From Bactrocera neohumeralis (taxonomy: Eukaryota > Arthropoda > Insecta > Diptera > Tephritidae): a stretch of 64,000 nt of DNA. The position numbers were made by a program, and so were the translations under genes. The notes under the pieces are model-generated. The model was not told the origin of the DNA and did no database searches. It was given only the letters and a program-made list of their open reading frames with translations. The stretch is from the NCBI RefSeq assembly GCF_024586455.1, contig NC_065919.1, positions 20,950,017 to 21,014,016 of the forward strand, in the 5' to 3' direction. Numbering within the stretch: the first letter of the stretch is position 1; each line of letters starts with the position of its first letter. Positions 12,528 through 24,004 of the stretch are shown here, piece after piece.

Positions 12528-12853
12528 AGACATTTTTTTTTTGAAATAGTTGTAATTGAAAAAAATCCTTAGTCCAAGTCTTTAGGAATTGCATCTCAAA
12601 GACCTGTGTAAAATTTCATGAAGATCGGTTAAGTAGTTATCGAGAAATCTTGCCAACCGACTTCAAAAACAAAGTTTCGAGAAAAACACTTTTAAAGACG
12701 GCGCACCTAGCCTAGGTAGCCTCGAGGGCACAAGTTATCAAAGCAGTATCTCCGAAACTATTACTCTGATCAACTTGGAAATGAAAGAATATTCTAGAGG
12801 TGTCGTAGAATTAATAAGACAATGAAAAAATCGACGTAAACCCATGTAACCCC
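12528..12853 (+). repeat. TTAA-flanked repeat family, 5'-truncated copy B
   Basis: The right half of the family is present from TTTTTTGAAATAGTTGTAAT to the terminal AACCCATGTAACCCC, followed by TTAA at 12854-12857. The left half and the left terminal repeat are absent. The copy lies between a mariner remnant and a Tc1 element. Confidence 0.75.
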
Positions 12854-12963
12854 TTAACGAGTTTTCCCGATTTAATGTTACATTAAATCCTATATAAGTA
12901 TGTAAAATTTACTGTTTTCAATTTCGCATATTTATTTTATTATTTAATACATATGTACACATA

Positions 12964-14421
12964 TGGTCAAAATAATAAGTACATTCCTTTAGGCTGCAGA
13001 CATGATTGAATTTTGAATGTTTGGTGAAGCAAATGAATGCAACTATGGGTGGATTTTATTAAATTCGACATGGTAGTACTTTTTATAGTAAAAAGAAAAA
13101 GCTGTATCAACTCTTTGTAGTGGGCGTGGCAATTGATTGTTGATGTTCGTTTTCTAATAGGTCAAAATAATAAGTACATTGTTAATTATTTTTAGATTTT
13201 CATCAAATCGAGTGATTTGTTTTAATGGTTTGCTCGTTAATTGTATAGCTCCATGTTTAAGACTCATTAAAAACTAAAAAAATTTATATATGGGTAGAAA
13301 AAAGCATTGCAGGGCGGAGGAAAAGGACATCGTCTTAATCCTCATAAAAGAGGGCCAAAGTCTTAGGAATATAGCTAAAACATTAGGTTGTTCATTGTAT
13401 TTCGTGCAGAATGCTCTAAGGATGAAAAAGAATGTTGAAACTCGCGGTTGACCAAAAAAGACATAGGACAACCGTATCGTCACTCTAGTAAAAAGGACCC
13501 ATTGGTATCTTCAAGGATAATATTAGCCGATATTGGTAGCATAATATCTTCCCGAATGGCCCGACGAATACTATATCGAGCTAATTTACCTGCCCGGATG
13601 GCCAGAAGAATACCATAATTACAAAAAAAAAATTTGAGATAAGATTACATTTCGCGAAAAATCATGCAAATTGGTCCGGCCCAAGTGGGCGAAATATCTT
13701 GTGGAACGACGAAACAAAAATTAATTTGTTCGGAAATGATGCCTGGCGGAATGTTCGTCGTCCGAAAGGCAAAGAATTGCATTTACAGTCTACAAAAAAG
13801 ACCGTTAAACACGGTGGCGGCAACATAATGGTCTGGGGCTGCCTTTCGTGGTATGGTGTAGGGCCAATACATCTTATATCAGGCACCATGAATAGGTTTC
13901 AATATAAAGATGGCTTGGAAAACACGATGCTGCCATATACTGAGGAAAGTATGCCACTAATATGGAAATTTCAGCAGGATAACGATCCTAATCATACTTC
14001 GACGTTGGTAAAAGGTTGGTCCCAGGACAATGGTGTGAGTTCTCTTATATGACTATGTCAATCTCCTGTCCAGTATGCCAAAAGGAATCTCAAAAGGAAT
14101 TGAAAATAATGACAGATATACTAGATACTGATGAAAGAAGTAAATAAAAATCAAAATAAATCAGAAAACTCAAACTAACACATTTTTTCATTCACAGATT
14201 CCTGATGTACTTATTATTTTGTCCAGCCCTTTTTTTTAGTCTTTTTATTATTTGCTAGAAATTTAAGTTTCTATTTCAACTATTATCACAAATATCTTTA
14301 TTTTTATTATTTTAGACATATATGAAATGAAATATGATATTATTTCACTTTAAACGTGAATAAAAGAAAATTTATTAGTCATTGAATGTTACACGGGCGC
14401 ATGTACTTATTATTTTGACCA
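12964..14421 (+). mobile_element. Tc1-like transposon with IR/DR ends
   Basis: Outer terminal repeats contain GGTCAAAATAATAAGTACAT on the left (12965-12984) and its complement on the right (14401-14420). A second copy of the motif lies inside each end, at 13160-13180 and, inverted, at 14205-14224, about 195-198 bases in from the outer copy. This is the direct-repeats-within-inverted-repeats layout of Minos, Paris or Sleeping Beauty-type Tc1 elements. The element is about 1,458 bp and sits at a TA-rich site. It encloses a broken transposase reading in the same direction. Confidence 0.9.
13290..14131 (+). pseudogene. Tc1 transposase pseudogene
   Basis: The frame opens at ATG 13290 with MGRKKHCRAEEKDIVLILIK and the helix-turn-helix segment LRNIAKTLGCSLYFVQNALR. 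It stops at 13449, where an Arg codon of a G-R-P-K linker appears to have become TGA. The catalytic part resumes at 13699 with WNDETKINLFG (first D), KHGGGNIMVWGCLSWYGVGP and WKFQQDNDPNHTS (second D). The segment that should carry the third acidic residue (SPDLNPIE-type) is deleted: the frame jumps to SSLI and a stop, and a shifted frame then reads a terminal SMPK-type motif. It cannot be active. Confidence 0.9.
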
Positions 14422-15289
14422 TGTGTGTATATAAATCTTATAAAGATAAAGTATTAACATTTTCTAATTTGACGAGGAATCTTACTACGCTTTAACAGTA
14501 TCGCACGTCGCATACCAAAATGTTCGCAAATATGTTGCGTAAATAATTTCGCCTTATGATTTATTCATAAACCTTGACTGACATTAACGTAATAGCTACC
14601 GACTAAATATGCATACATACATACATGTAGGCCGATATGGTTGCTGTGCGTTTATGGGCAACAGCGATGCACTTCGGTTGCTAGTATACAATTTCTATAT
14701 ACCTAAATGTATATACTATATACGTACATAGGTATGCTATATATGTATGTACATATGCCATGTAAGTATGTACATAAGCCATATATGTATATACATACAA
14801 ATGTGTGTTAGTAGCTACCACTTATAATAAATATTTACTTACAAATATTAAAATAAATTTTGCAATGTTTATGAATATCTTGTGTATATTTGCTTAGAAG
14901 TGTGTGTACGGTGACGCCCATATAATTAGTAACACTAAATATGTTATAAGCTGAAATACAATACAATTTAGTTAAATTTATTTTAATTTCATTATACTCT
15001 TATTTATAAATTTGTGTGTGTTTTCTCGTATTTTAGAAATTTTTCTATTGTTGCTAACGAATGATAACGTTTTCTCTCATTGATAGTATTTGCAGTAGTT
15101 CAGTTTATTATATCAACATTCGCTGTCGTGCATTTTATTTGTAATAAAAAAAAAACAATCATTGACGCAAATGTAAAACTTTTTGCAATGCAAATAATTA
15201 ATTACTTTGATTACGAAACAGAAAATTACACATATGTACATATTTACGAAAAAGCAAACAGACATAGAGCCTAAAATTAAACTCGAAAA
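14422..15289. other. non-coding spacer
   Basis: AT-rich DNA with dense ATGTACATA/TATATGTA microsatellites at 14600-14810. No coding signal or named repeat is recognised. Confidence 0.5.
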
Positions 15290-15965
15290 TGTTATAAAAG
15301 TGTTGAGTCCAATTTTCGATGACTCGTTCGAGAATTTCGATTGGTAACTGGCGTATGACACGCGTGCTGTTTTGCTCCAAGACTAGACGTTAGACTTTAC
15401 ATAACCCCACAGGAAGAAGTCTAACGGTGTGATAGAAGCAGAAATAGGGGCTCAGCGCTGAACAAAATTTGACTCGAAAACGTCGCATCTTCTTGGAACT
15501 TCTCAAGAGCTCATAGGCCGAAGTGATGTCGCTTGGGCAGTTCGAGCGGCTTCACTGCTTGCACGAGCTGTATTTTGTACGCTTTCATTTTAAGATCACG
15601 AAGTAACAATGCGCCAAGTTGTGCCATATGTCAGTCTGAGTTGCTGCGAACGACGCCGATCGACTCTCCACGATCCACCCTCAGCTACGGCTGCTATATT
15701 TTCATGCTGCACGTGATCTTTTCCTTTTCGGTCGAATATTATCCAAAAATGAATGCTGAGTCTCAAGATGGATGATGGTGTTGCGAATAGTACGCTCAGT
15801 AGGCCGATTATGTTGACCATAAGGTAAGCGAAGTTGAACGCTTTGTAACGTTATTCAAGCGTAGGTATTTCCATGATGAAATGCTGAACAAAAATAACAA
15901 GACAACTTGACACGACTCAGGCGTAAGCTGTCAAAAAAGTGCTATTGAAAAAAGTATGTATACTT
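15290..15965 (-). pseudogene. rosa-like mariner (DD41D), internally deleted copy
   Basis: Minus strand: N-terminal RTIRNTIIHLETQHSFLD-type sequence, then ENIAAVAEGGSWRVDRRRSQ and QLRLTYGTTWRIV, which is the HTH domain of the lineage. A jump then leads to PLDFFLWGYVKSNV and the QLPIEILERVIENWTQ C-terminus. The whole catalytic centre from the first to just before the third Asp is missing. The outer end ACTTGGATCATCCGTT resembles the terminal repeat seen at 35.96 kb. Confidence 0.85.
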
Positions 15966-18544
15966 GGATCATCCGTTATAAAATAAAATAAAATTTGCTA
16001 TGCAATAAAAAAATAAATGTAATGCATTAATTATAAAAAAGTGTGTGTCACCCTGTACCTGGTGATAAAGTAGACTTCCCAAACACTTCCATACGAAAAT
16101 ATAGCCCTATAACGAGCAAAAGTCTTCTCGATTATACTCTTGCGGACAGAGTCTCTTTCCTTCTACCAAGTATGATACGAGTGGAGCTGGGTTCGCACAT
16201 CCAGTACAAATTCCTATACTTTTGATCGCCCCTCTACCTTTATCGCTATGAATAACAATTAGAAGCCAGTATAATAAAAATTAATAAATCGATCTTCATT
16301 ATCACAACGCACACAACATTATATATCACAAACGTTTAGTAATCGCCCCTCAAGGTAACAGTTAAATCACTTGAAACCCCAACCACATAAACATACTTTG
16401 GCTAACACTTATTACTGGTGGTATAAGCCAAGTGCATTGCCGTCAGGACTTCTAGCACCATTGTGGCAACAATCAAACGAAATGAAAATCTATAAAATGA
16501 AATGTTGCTTTATAGACACTTAAAGGTGAACCAACCAGCAAGCGGACGGCATTTGTGGCAATGATATTCGTAGTTAAACACTCGTAAATACCGGGTGTGG
16601 CACGACGATAATTTTATCTGACCACTGACCACTTTGGTTTATAACCCCGCAACGCTCCCTAAATAGTAACTTACATGAGTCCATTGCTGGGCTCTTAACT
16701 AACCCAAGTGCTGCACTACACCAGCGCCAAGGCGAAAAGTGTATTTGCTCACCGACGACGCTCGTAATATGTAGCCAGCTGTTATTTACTCAACTCGTGA
16801 CACATTGATTGCTTAGTGAGTGTGCGGTCAGGTGAGCGGAGTTTCTTTCATACCGTGTTGACTGCAGTCAACATTCTACACGGAACGTATTTCTTGCAAT
16901 TCTTGCAGTTGTTGGCTACTCAACACATACACACACGCATTTATGGCTTTTTATATACTTATTCTTTGTTTTTTAGTACTTTTATTCTTTAAAATTATGT
17001 TTCCCTCAATTTTTTTTTACCGCTTATAGGGGTAACTGAACGCTGCCAAGGCCGACATATTCTAGCTTTATTCGTTTTTGATTTTGTTTCGTATAACTTC
17101 TGAAATGTATGAGGTCACATTGACCATTTGTTTGGTCACCCCTTTATTTTTGGTAATTTTCATTTGCAATGGAAGTTGTAAATTTAGTACGAAGTATGTA
17201 ACTTGGTTAACTTTGTGGTAGTGGTGCTTTACATATACATATGTATGTACATACATACATATTTTCAAGTATAAAAATATGAACTACATTCTTTTCGGCC
17301 ATTGTCCAAAATACTAGTCTTTGAGTACTAGAAAGAAAAGCCTCGGCGAAAAGCATACAAAGCTTCTTCGCTTCTTCTAATGTTTTAAAGGACTTCCGAA
17401 TGGGTTTTACTAACAGAATTATAGTCAGCGCCTTGAAGTATTATTAAAACACTACTTTAAACCACAGATCCACCAAGAGGAGTATACAACTCATGCGATT
17501 GCTTTCTGCGCTTCGTACATCTACATTAAGAAAAAGTGTGATTGTAAAGCGAAAGCGTATAGATGTTCCATAAGTTCATATTTTATAATCTCTTTTTTCT
17601 CTTACGGCGTACTTTACTTCATAAAACCACTTCGTTATTTTTTTTTCTGAGCGGCCCGTATATTCGTTCATGAAACCCTCACTCAATGCTAAATTAAAAA
17701 TGAAAAGGAAGAATTATAAAACGCAGTGAACCTCACAAGTATTCCTTTCCAGTAGCATTTAACTTTCAGTCAACGTTTAAACTTTCGAAATCCATACACT
17801 TAGGGCGTTTTTGCAGCAAAAACCTGGAAAACTAGTCATTATATTTCATAATCTGTTTAAAACGAGGGTGAAGTGATAAGTCAGTGACAGTTTTTAAATT
17901 ATTTTGTGGCGAAAAAAAGAATTCTTCATTATATGGCCTCGTTTGAGTTCTGTGTAATTTGTCTAAAGGTTTTCCATAACTTATCTCTCATAAATAATAG
18001 TTAAGTTAACGATCTCAAGAGAACGATCTTAAAATTGTTTTCGATTTCGAATAATTTTTGGAACACCATTTTCTAGATATCCACTTTCCGACGTCCCAAA
18101 AGATCATCTGACCTGACTGTAGCAGATTTTTTTTATGAAGTTATGTCAAGCAAGAGGTCTACAAAACAAAACCGCAAGAGAACGATCTGCAAAAACAGCA
18201 TTATTCCTCGTGTTTTGGCGAGTTTGTTTGGGTTTTGCCTTAAGGTCATCAAGAAATTAAACTAAAACGATAGATTGGTTGCTTAAAACATTGTAAGTTT
18301 AAAGGAATTTTTAGTTGAGACTGATTGTTTTAGGAATAAATTATAGAATGCCTCAGTATTGAACTTGAATAAATGGACGTTTAACCTAATCTTCCTTAGA
18401 GGTAGGCAAACGTCAACAAAGCTGGTAGACTGGTTTCAATAAAACTCGGAATAAAATGGTTTTATATTTACTTTTTTATCTTAGATTTCTACAATTAAAA
18501 TTGAAATTTACGATCTCTATGACTTAGCCGTCTCTCTGTTTGCC
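15966..18544. other. unique non-coding sequence
   Basis: This 2.6 kb shows no recognisable transposon, exon or tandem array. The open frame at 16043-16225 lacks family motifs. The part at 16400-16860 is somewhat GC-richer and the part at 17560-18540 is AT-rich and featureless. Confidence 0.5.
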
Positions 18545-19235
18545 TATATACATATGTATGTATATGTGAGCTAGTTCCTCAGCTTTAGAGCTAATGGTCT
18601 GAAATTTTGTGCAAAGAAGAATTTATCTCTCCAGGAAGCTGCTCTTTTGTCGAAACCGCCGATATCGGACCCCTATAGTACTATATAGCTGCCATATAAA
18701 TGTGGATTGATCAGCCAAATCTTGTCCTTATATGGAAAACTTTGTTATTTGAAAAGATATCTCCACAAAATTTTGCATAGATTATATTTAAAGATAGCGC
18801 TACAATCTCCAAACATATTGTTCCGATCGGACCACTATAGCATATAGCTGCCATACAAAGTAACTGATCGAAATCAAGTTCGTTTTTGAAAAACTTGTTT
18901 ATTTCATATCTTCACAGAATTTTGTATAGTTCAAGACAGCGCTACAAATTCCGCAGAATTTGTTTAGATCGGACCACTATAGCATATAGTTGCCATACAA
19001 ACTGATCAATCCAAACCTGATCCTTATGTATATGGAAAACTTTTGTATTTTCTAAGATACTTTCATGAAATTTGACACATAATATCAGATAAATGTACAA
19101 TCTTCGAGCTAATTACTCAGATAAAGCCATCAAAATCAATTTAAATCGCTTTTTTGCTATAAAAATGCACCTGTGAAGACTGCTAAAGCTTCGGTGCGGC
19201 CAAAGTTAACGTTACTCCTGTTCCAGCTTGGGTTT
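18545..19235. mobile_element. DINE-1-like repeat, family 2, with internal tandem units
   Basis: After the TTCCTCAGCTTTAGAGCTAA head the element carries three units, each about 140-165 bases. Each contains a CTATAG(C)ATATAGCTGCCATA block, an AAATC..GTCCTTATATGGAAAAC block and an AGATATCTCCACAAAATTT block, at about 18665, 18830 and 18970. It ends GCTTCGGTGCGGCCAAAGTT. The 5,466 copy has two units and the same start and end, so the unit number varies within the family. Confidence 0.75.
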
Positions 19236-20721
19236 CTATGAATTTTATTCATAATTTTTCTCTAAAAATTCTCAAAATTAACTAAGTTTTCTAATATCAG
19301 TCCATGACTTAGCTCAATGACTTAGCTCATTCTAAATTGTGTTGCATTCAAAGCCACCACACGGAAAGTGCAATATGTCACTGGCCCTCACTTAACTAAC
19401 CACCCTCGTGTGTCCCGTTTCTTTTATCGTCAAGCCGTTGATCGCTCTTTGTGTGCTACCAGTCTTGAGTAGCCAATGAACCCTTCCATATCACCTACCG
19501 TTTAAAAGTTCCATCGATTATTTTACTTTATTTTATTTAGATATGTATTTTTTGTTGTAGCTAACTAACCGGTTATTGCATGCCACTTTTGCGGCAACAC
19601 TCCTTTCTACAAGCACAACGCTTCAGCACGCTGCAAGGCATTTTATGTATTGTTTAGCTATTGTGAGCCGCTTTATTGCCCATACTCTGTGGCGTGTATT
19701 AGTTAAAGAGCACTTTAATGTACTCGCACGAGTCTTGTTGCAGTTGCAGCATATGCTCGATGGACTGCTGTGTAGCACACACATACATACACATATGTCT
19801 ATGTATATATATTTAAATATAAGTATGTGCAAGCATGTGCTGTCAGTAGTTCGATTGTTTAGCTCTCGGCTTTGGCTTTATGCGCTCGAAGTCGATTTTT
19901 ATGCTGCCTCATTGCCTGCAATATTGCTTGTGTTAAAATTTTTCAACATTTTGCCATATGGTGTTGTATATTATTTACAGATTACAGCTTACATTGTATA
20001 TACATATAATATATGAAATTCTGTGCTGCTGCATGCTATTAATTAATGCTTCACTCACAGCAGCAGTTCCTGTTGATTGCTGCTGCTTTGCGGTCACTTT
20101 TTCAATTTCCACCAAAGTGTGTGTGTGTGTGTCTGTGTAGTTCTCGCTTCATGGCTTCATATTGCCACTTTTCATGCGCCTCACATTGACCGTGTTTTCC
20201 GTTTTCTTGTTTTGCCATTCGCTTGTTCTAAATGGAGCAAACTCCTTTCTTTTTCACCAGCATTTCGTTGCTCTATTCGCCGCTGCTAACGACAGCTGTG
20301 TTACTTCTGCCACAAACATACATACATACATACAACATGTCTACGTTTATGAAAGTTGCATGCAGAATTTCAATGCACAGCGTTGCATTTGGCGGCTGTT
20401 TGTGTGTGCATATGTATGCCAGCATTTAGTTTATGGCCTATCGGCACTCAAACGTTGGTTCGTAATGTCAAGTGAACGTTGGCAACCCGATTTACTCGCT
20501 GATCAATGACCATACCGTCAGCTAAAGCGGTCAACTAAAATTTATGACATATTTTGCGTGGACTTCGTATGCACTTTTACAATTTAAATTTAACTGTGTT
20601 ACTAATTTTTTAACGTTGTATTTGCACAATGCCAACTATTTGTGTATTTTGCATATAAAAAAAAAGACATTAATAAACATTTAATCACGCTTTGAAAGTT
20701 TCGCTTGCGTTTTATTGCCAC
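19236..20721. other. unique non-coding sequence
   Basis: Non-repetitive apart from a (GT)n run at 20116-20138 and CATA runs. A plus-strand frame at 19576-20016 (146 codons) and another at 20162-20509 are the longest here. Their composition (Cys/Leu/His/Tyr-rich, microsatellite-derived Thr-His) and lack of motifs argue against genes. Confidence 0.45.
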
Positions 20722-20725
20722 TTAA

Positions 20726-21390
20726 GGGGTTACATGGGTTTCTTCGGGTAAAAAACAACCTTTTTTTCAACAATTTTTTTTTTCATATAAAAATTTAAAT
20801 ATTTTATTAGATTTTTTATTGTTACAAACAAAATTTTTGAAATTTTTGGAACAAATTTTTTAAGTTCGAGACCATTGCGAAGCCATTTCCGGTGACCCTT
20901 AGGAAAAGAGATGCGCCCGCGTTGGCAGAATAACTCGTTACGAAATCATCTAAACTGAAAACTTTAACCTAGAACTTGGACGAAGGAAAAATATCTGAAA
21001 ATTGTATTTTTGGCAGACATTAATTACCAAAAAATGCAAATTTCAGTGAAAATTTCGCGCCATTCGTTTTTTCAAATAGTTGTAATCGAAAAAAGAATCC
21101 TTGGTCCAAGTCTTTAAGAATTGTATCTCAAAGACCTGTGTAAAATTTCATGAAGATCGGTTGAGTATTTCACGAGAAATCTTGCCAAACGACTTCAAAA
21201 ACGCAGTTTCGAGAAAGACGCGTGTAAAAACGGCGCACTTAGCCTAGCTAACCTCGAGTGCAGAAGTTCTCAAGGCTGTATCACCGAAACTATTACTCGG
21301 ATCAACTTGAAAATTTAGGACAATATTCTAGATTTGTTGTAGAATTTAATATGACAATAAAAAAATCCATTTTTTGAAACTCGTTTAACC
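20726..21390 (+). repeat. TTAA-flanked repeat family, copy C
   Basis: TTAA at 20722-20725 is followed by GGGGTTACATGGGTTTCTTC, the best-preserved left terminus of the family. The body matches copies A and D through GACGAAGG, AATTTCAGTGAAAATTTCGC and AAAGACCTGTGTAAAATTTC to CTCGTTTAACC. The last dozen bases of the right terminus and the right TTAA are lost. Confidence 0.8.
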
Positions 21391-21739
21391 AAAAAAACGC
21401 TCTTATCTCCGAAACTATTTTCGGAATCAACTTCAAAGTTTCACAAAATATTCTCAAATATCTGTACATTCGTTAGATAAGCAAAAAAAACAAAAAGAAC
21501 TTCCGAAATACACAAGTGAATTTAACGCCTTAAGTGCTCATACTACATAGTTTAGAGTCTTCAAAAATTACTAACTTTGACAACTTATTCTGCAAGTGAT
21601 GAAAACCGAATCTTTCAGGCGTTTTCAACAAATATTAGAGTTTATAAAATATTTTTGTATTGACATTTTCATATTATCATATTCTTCTATAGCGACCTTC
21701 GAACTTTTCCATACCATTTTTGTTGTAAGATTTGCCTTT
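21391..21739. other. non-coding spacer
   Basis: AT-rich sequence following copy C. The first 150 bases repeat phrases of that element (ATCTCCGAAACTATT, CGGAATCAACTT), which suggests a scrambled partial duplication of its right half. Nothing else is seen. Confidence 0.4.
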
Positions 21740-21870
21740 TGGTTATTACCGTTGTTGCTGTAGCGACAGCAGACATTCCTGACGTAATTTGGAGAAATGC
21801 TGCCGGTTAGACAGTGCTTAGCCCCATAAAAATCGGGGTCCGTTACGGTTACGCAGTCCCGATTTCTGCG
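21740..21870 (+). repeat. SINE-like or LINE-tail retroposon fragment
   Basis: The segment TTGTTGCTGTAGCGACAGCA, then AGAAATGCTGCCGGTTAGAC, then AATCGGGGTCCGTTACGGTT has the look of a short dispersed retroposon common in higher flies. It lies directly against an RTE endonuclease fragment. Whether it is an independent SINE or a LINE 3' tail cannot be told from this copy. Confidence 0.35.
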
Positions 21871-22385
21871 CTAACGGTCGGTTATTGTTGCTAATTGTTT
21901 TTTTTTTTTAGCGAAGCATAAAAATTGAGTGTTGAGAACAGGAAACAATTTTAGGTGATGAAATCCATACCTGGAATCTAGTACTACAGATAGCCGGGCC
22001 CCGACTATGTCGATCAGCCTGAACCCATTTGGGAATGTTTCATCATGGAGGCTGAATTTACCGACCATTGTGCCAAAGGTACGTTCTTTGCCCACCCTGG
22101 CATTAAAGTCGCCAAGCACGATTTTGATATTGTGGCGGATATGCTCCTACTCGTCTCAGTCCTTATTTCGTCCATCCCACTTTTAGTACGGCGGTGATGT
22201 CAGCCTTTACATTCCCAATGTAGGGACCGGGCATTCCACGTACATGCTCTTAAATCATGGTCCTTATTATGTTTGTTGAGGTCGTCATCTTAATGGGGGC
22301 GTTTTTTACTTGGCGGGTTCCAAACCCAGCGCACAACTCTGAGGAGGCATGGTACGACTTCTTCCTTTAGGGACCAAAGAATACT
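21871..22385 (-). pseudogene. RTE-type LINE, N-terminal endonuclease fragment
   Basis: Minus strand from about 22380: MPPQSCALGLEPAK leader, KSMYVECPVPTLGM, then a deletion to HNIKIVLGDFNARVGKERTF, FGTMVGKFSLHDETFPNGFR and LIDIVGARLSVVLDSRYGFH. GDFNARVG is the AP-endonuclease signature of RTE/BovB-like LINEs. The catalytic SDH end and the whole reverse transcriptase are missing. The other four RTE pieces in the window come from later parts of the element. Confidence 0.85.
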
Positions 22386-22872
22386 TGGTCTGTGGTTTTT
22401 GAGTGATTTGTGATATTTTATCTTTTCAATATTTTTCATTATTTTATATATTTATTTAATTGCTATTTGTTCTTAACACTGATTTTTTTTGTTTACACCC
22501 GCAACCTACTTTCCACTCCCTACAGTGCATCGCTGTCATTCTAATCGGCTTAAATTGTTCTTTTATTCTGACTGCACGATTTTGCAGTCACGCTTTTTGA
22601 ACTATTCGTTGGCGGTTGCCCAGCAACATGTTGCTAAATATGTGTATATTACTTACAATCTACCTATTTATATACACTCATCCATGCAGATAGCATGCCT
22701 GATGATATTTACAACGACATAACCTTGTTTAAGCTTCCGATAAATAATATATTTGTGAGCGTTTTATACATTTTCTGTGCCCTTTTAGTGTAATGAGATT
22801 AATATTCCTCTGTTCGGCAATACGCATATTTCTGTTTATATTTTCAGTTTTCTATGCATCACTTATTTTATA
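22386..22872. other. non-coding spacer
   Basis: AT-rich sequence between an RTE fragment and a 1.1-kb DINE-like repeat. No gene or repeat is recognised. Confidence 0.5.
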
Positions 22873-23951
22873 TTTTTATACCCTCGCAACAAAGTTACTA
22901 AGGAGAGTGTTATAGTTTTGTTCACATAACGGTTGTTTGTAAGTCTTAAAACTAAAAGAGTCAGATATAGGGTTATACATACCAAAGTGATCAGGGTGAC
23001 GAGGAGAGTTGAAATCCGGATGTCTGTCTGTCCGTCCGTCCGTCTGTCCGTCGGTCCGTGCAAGCTGTAACTTGAGTAAAAATTGAGATATCATGATGAA
23101 ACTTGGTACACGTATTTCTTGGCTCCATAAGAAGGTTAAGTCCGAAGATGAAGAAGAAATTGGCCCACTGCCACGCCCACAAAATGGCGAAAACCGAAAA
23201 CATATAAAGTGTCATAACTAAGCCATAAATAAAGATATTAAAGTGAAATTTGGCACAAAGGATCGCATTAGGGAGGGACATATTTGGACATAATTTTTTT
23301 GGAAAAGTGGGCGTGGCCCCGCCCTATACTACGTTTTTTGTACATATCTCGGAAACTACTATAGCTATGTCAACCAAACTCTATAAAATCATTTCCTTCA
23401 GGCATTTCCATATACAGTTCAAAAATGGAAGAAATGGGATAATAACCACGCCCACCTCCCATACAAAGGTTATGTTGAAAATCACTAAAAGTGCGTTAAT
23501 CGACTAACAAAAAACGCCAGAAACACTAAATTTTACGGAAGAAATTACAGAAGGAAGCTGCACCCAGGCTTTTTTTTAAAATTGAAAATGGGCGTGGCGT
23601 CGCCCACTTATGGACCAAAACCATATCTCAGGAACTACTAGACCGATTTCAATGAAATTCGGTATATAATATTTTCTTAACACCCTGATGACATGTTCGC
23701 AATATGGGTGAAATCGGTTCACAACCACGCCTTCTTCCAATATAACGCTATTTTAAATTCCATCTGATGCCTTCTCTGTATAATACGAGTATATATATTA
23801 GGAACCAATGATGATAGCGGAATAAAACTTTACAAAAATACGGTATTTGAAAAATATGTAAATGACGTATAATGAAATCTCGATTATCACTTTATCATGC
23901 GAGAGTATAAAATGTTCGGTGACACCCGAACTTAGCCCTTCCTTACTTGTT
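22873..23951 (+). mobile_element. mini-me/DINE-1-like element, copy 1
   Basis: A 1.08-kb non-coding element, one of three near-full copies (others at 50912 and, inverted, 54722). It opens TTTTTATACCCTCGCAACAA and has a (GTCY)n tract at 23020-23056. It holds GTGGGCGTGG boxes on both sides and ends CGGTGACACCCGAACTTAGC, CCTTCCTTACTTGTT. The (GTCY)n core and these ends are typical of dipteran mini-me/DINE-1 elements, which are considered non-autonomous Helitron relatives. Open frames inside (Arg-Thr-Asp repeats) are translations of the microsatellite. Confidence 0.85.
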
Positions 23952-24004
23952 TTTTATTTGTTTTAAAGTACAAAATGTGTGAAAATAATCATAAATTCAG
24001 GACC

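Noticed and set aside
19576..20016. 146-codon plus-strand frame
   Set aside because: Composition follows microsatellite and pyrimidine-rich DNA, with no motif and no splice partners. The opposite strand is also open for 69 codons.
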